Below, piece by piece: positions 5,753 through 6,045 of a DNA stretch of 6,045 nucleotides. The stretch covers positions 1 to 6,045 of the forward strand of contig CAMTOW010000144.1 in assembly GCA_947074245.1 (NCBI GenBank), given 5' to 3'. Source of the stretch: an uncultured Bacteroidales bacterium (GTDB taxonomy: Bacteria; Bacteroidota; Bacteroidia; Bacteroidales; JAUNSR01). The translations under genes were made by a program, and so were the position numbers. The notes under the pieces were generated by a model. That model was not told the origin of the DNA. It was given only the letters and a program-made list of their open reading frames with translations, and searched no databases. Position 1 is the stretch's first letter, and every line of letters starts with the position of its first letter.

Positions 5753-6045
5753 ATGAAAGAGAATAAAGAGGATGAAATAAAGACGGAGAACGAGAACAAC
5801 TATAATGTTCCGAATCTGGAAAAAGGACTTGCGGTTTTGGAATTACTGGCCGGATCTCCCGGAGGATTGACGTTGCAGGAGCTGCGCAACGAACTGAAAA
5901 TTTCGTTGACTACGGCTTATCGCATCCTGAATACACTGGTGCGTCACGGATATCTGTTTTATGATGAAGATTCCAAAAAATACCGTTCTTCCACGAAAAT
6001 GCTTACGATCGGGTTCAAATCCTTGCAGGAGCATGATCTGATGGA
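5753..6045 (+). CDS. IclR-family transcriptional regulator, N-terminal part only
   Basis: The 97 visible residues run from ATG at 5753 to the right edge without a stop. Residues 19-90 are the IclR-type winged helix-turn-helix: VPNLEKGLAVLELLA (19-33), the first helix, then LTLQELRNELKISLTTAYRILNTLVRHGYL over 39-68 containing the recognition helix, a wing at 70-80 (YDEDSKKYRSS), and the start of the linker helix (KMLTIGFKSL). The C-terminal effector-binding GAF-like domain lies outside the window. A charged, Asn/Glu/Lys-rich tail of about 18 residues precedes the HTH. IclR members usually control adjacent catabolic genes in response to a pathway intermediate; being divergent from the six-gene operon, with paired inverted repeats between, it is the likely local regulator. 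No Shine-Dalgarno sequence is seen before the ATG. A start downstream of 5753 would remove only the tail. Confidence 0.93.
   Translation, partial: MKENKEDEIKTENENNYNVPNLEKGLAVLELLAGSPGGLTLQELRNELKISLTTAYRILNTLVRHGYLFYDEDSKKYRSSTKMLTIGFKSLQEHDLM

Noticed and set aside
5843..6034. Minus-strand open frame of 63 codons at the right edge
   Set aside because: It is antisense to the IclR helix-turn-helix, which is well conserved in the plus frame.

Overview
The window looks like chromosomal DNA of a Bacteroidota (Bacteroidales-type) bacterium. None of the seven starts has a recognisable Shine-Dalgarno sequence. Intergenic DNA is very AT-rich against moderately GC coding DNA. A perfect TAnnTTTG -7 box of the Bacteroides sigma factor type sits in the divergent promoter region, and exported proteins carry ordinary type I and type II (lipobox) signal peptides. 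The genus cannot be fixed from the sequence; Bacteroides or Parabacteroides relatives are a guess.

Positions 1-5501 hold six minus-strand genes in what appears to be one operon, with gaps of -4, 30, 33, 23 and 10 bases and no visible terminator between them. In transcription order they are: (1) a secreted 596-residue fusion of a YVTN-type beta-propeller with a two-haem cytochrome c peroxidase/MauG-like domain; (2) a 396-residue cytoplasmic protein of the YjgF/RidA superfamily resembling the FkbO/Hyg5 chorismatases, joined to the first gene by an ATGATGA overlap; (3) a lipoprotein with a cupin domain like D-lyxose/D-mannose isomerase; (4) a 106-residue VOC (glyoxalase fold) protein; (5) DhaK; and (6) DhaL, cut by the left edge. 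DhaK and DhaL are the substrate-binding and nucleotide-binding subunits of a dihydroxyacetone-type ketose kinase.

Positions 5502-5752 are a divergent regulatory region. It contains a 16-bp perfect palindrome directly downstream of a good -7 box for the operon, a second TTTC-N6-GAAA site 19 bp away, and a small leader hairpin. To the right, on the plus strand, an IclR-family regulator starts at 5753 and runs off the window; it is the obvious candidate to bind these sites.

Taken together the genes suggest an IclR-controlled catabolic operon: periplasmic redox and isomerase-like proteins acting on a sugar or sugar-derived compound, cytoplasmic RidA/chorismatase-like and VOC enzymes, and final phosphorylation of a short ketose (dihydroxyacetone or a tetrulose) by DhaKL. 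I know of no described pathway with this set of parts. The substrate and the order of steps are inference. No RNA genes, mobile elements, CRISPR arrays or attachment sites were seen.
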